A DNA stretch of 14,680 bases from JACJWR01 sp964474045 (GTDB lineage: Bacteria; Actinomycetota; Actinomycetes; S36-B12; UBA10799). The translations under genes were made by a program, and so were the position numbers. Below are positions 13,921-14,680 of this stretch, piece after piece. Location of the stretch: NCBI GenBank assembly GCA_964474045.1, contig CAYYRC010000040.1, forward strand, positions 1 through 14,680, given 5' to 3'. The stretch's first letter is position 1. Each line of letters begins with the position of its first letter. The notes under the pieces were generated by a model. That model ran no database searches, was not told the DNA's origin, and saw nothing but the letters and a program-made list of their open reading frames with translations.

Positions 13921-14680
13921 CTAGCCGAGCATCTGCGACAGCGTCACCGGCTGCAGGCCCTGCGCCTTGAGCGCGGGCACGAGGTTCTGCACGATGGTCG
14001 CGGTGGTGCCGGCGTTCGGTGCGCCGTTGAGGTGCAGCACGATGATCGAGCCGGCCTGCGCCTGGCTGGCGATGGACGAGGCCACCGCGTAGCCGTCCTT
14101 GGCGAAGGCGTCCGATCCGCTGATGTCGGTGTCCACGACCCGCTCGCCGTTGGCGGCCACGATGGCCACGTCCTCATCGTCGTGGCACAGCCCGGGGAAG
14201 CGGAAGAACTTGGGGTACTTGCCGGTGTAGGACTTGATCACCTCGGCGGTGTCGGTGACCTCGGCCGCGCCGTTCCCGGGCAGCGTCGGCAGACCGTAGC
14301 AGCCGGGGGTCCAGGACATGTGGTCCCAGGAGTGGTTGCCGATCTCATACAGCGGGTTGCCGGCCAGCCGCTGCATGCCCTCGGGGTACTGCTGGGCCCA
14401 CATGCCGGTGACGAAGACCGTAGCGGGGGTGCCGGTCTGCTCCAGGTAGTCCAGGACTTCGGTGTTGATCTGGGCGGGCATGGTGCCGGCCTGGACGCGC
14501 CGCAGGGAGTCCGGGGCCAGGTCGGCGTCGAAGGTGAGCGCGACCTTGTTGTTGCCCTCCCGGGCCGAGTACTTGATGACCTCCGGTGGCACCGGGGCGG
14601 GGGTGGTCGGCGTGGGGGTGGGGGTGGGGGTCGGCGTGGGTGTGGGGGTCGGCGTCGCGGTTGCGGTAGGGGTACCGGCC
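13921..14680 (-). CDS. polysaccharide deacetylase (NodB/CE4-like) with Thr-Pro linker, 5' end outside window
   Basis: The frame is open from the window edge to the TAG at 13921. It begins inside a Thr-Pro repeat linker (14600-14680), and the deacetylase domain follows. Motifs: TFDAD at 14521-14535 (motif 1), HSWDH at 14320-14334 (motif 2, metal-binding His pair), RFPG at 14191-14202 (motif 3), and VLHLNG near 14022-14040 (motif 5). By family it removes N- or O-acetyl groups from peptidoglycan or another surface polysaccharide outside the cell. The long Thr-Pro linker fits a secreted or membrane-anchored protein whose signal sequence is beyond the window. Motif 1 has Ala where most CE4 enzymes have the metal-binding second Asp (TFDDG), a variant known in some subgroups. 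A GTG at 14592 could be mistaken for the start. Confidence 0.9.
   Translation of the reverse strand, partial: AGTPTATATPTPTPTPTPTPTPTPTTPAPVPPEVIKYSAREGNNKVALTFDADLAPDSLRRVQAGTMPAQINTEVLDYLEQTGTPATVFVTGMWAQQYPEGMQRLAGNPLYEIGNHSWDHMSWTPGCYGLPTLPGNGAAEVTDTAEVIKSYTGKYPKFFRFPGLCHDDEDVAIVAANGERVVDTDISGSDAFAKDGYAVASSIASQAQAGSIIVLHLNGAPNAGTTATIVQNLVPALKAQGLQPVTLSQMLG
14593..14648 (+). repeat. G-rich tract encoding the Thr-Pro linker on the other strand; potential G-quadruplex
   Basis: The plus strand has at least six runs of three or more G separated by one to seven bases, enough for a four-stranded G structure. On the minus strand it encodes the Thr-Pro repeat of the deacetylase, so the G-rich strand is the transcription template. 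Confidence 0.6.

Noticed and set aside
1..14680. CRISPR array, integrase, transposase or other mobile-element machinery
   Set aside because: Looked for on both strands; no regularly spaced repeats, recombinase or terminal inverted repeats with target duplication seen. The only hint of mobility is the 13E12-type nuclease gene and its tRNA-like leader.

Overview
The window is GC-rich (about 70%) throughout, and its gene content points to an actinomycete. It carries a DUF222/HNH protein of the 13E12 repeat family, an ECF sigma factor followed by a small zinc-binding anti-sigma, a DinB/DUF664 protein, a Bacillus/Mycobacterium-type asparagine synthetase and several start codons with almost no 5' leader. 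A run of 100 Ns at 12784-12883 marks an assembly gap, so this is a draft scaffold. Genus cannot be read from the sequence.

Layout. At 1-1880 (-) lies a large DUF222/HNH gene whose 3' end is cut by the window edge. Its 5' leader is less GC-rich and holds a tRNA-like block and an SOS-box-like palindrome. At 2175-3072 (-) an ECF sigma factor and its anti-sigma overlap by 14 bp. At 3251-3739 (-) is a DinB-like DUF664 gene whose last bases belong to a 19-bp tandem repeat. At 3856-4947 (+) is a GH76-like protein, whose 3' end overlaps by 40 bp the end of an amino-acid permease (4908-6362, -). The permease lies 25 nt downstream of asnB (6388-8322, -), and the two probably form one transcript for asparagine/amino-acid metabolism. 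Divergent from asnB, four + strand genes run close together: a DUF2157-like membrane protein (8403-9455), an FAD monooxygenase (9466-10611), an HPP-family membrane protein (10638-11297) and an aldo/keto reductase (11339-12178). After an 87-nt spacer comes a small polytopic membrane protein (from 12266), interrupted by the gap. From the other side, a YihY/BrkB-family membrane protein (-) runs into the same gap. Upstream of it is a polysaccharide deacetylase (-) whose N-terminus, preceded by a Thr-Pro linker, lies outside the window.

Most of this is ordinary actinobacterial chromosome. I see no CRISPR array, complete tRNA, rRNA, integrase or transposase, and no convincing new multi-gene system. 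The parts that standard annotation does not explain are small: the tRNA-like block in the leader of the DUF222/HNH gene, a chain of ATGA-overlapping mini-ORFs built on a 17-bp repeat before the YihY gene, a -10-like hexamer 6-7 nt before three different start codons, and a tandem repeat that runs over a stop codon.
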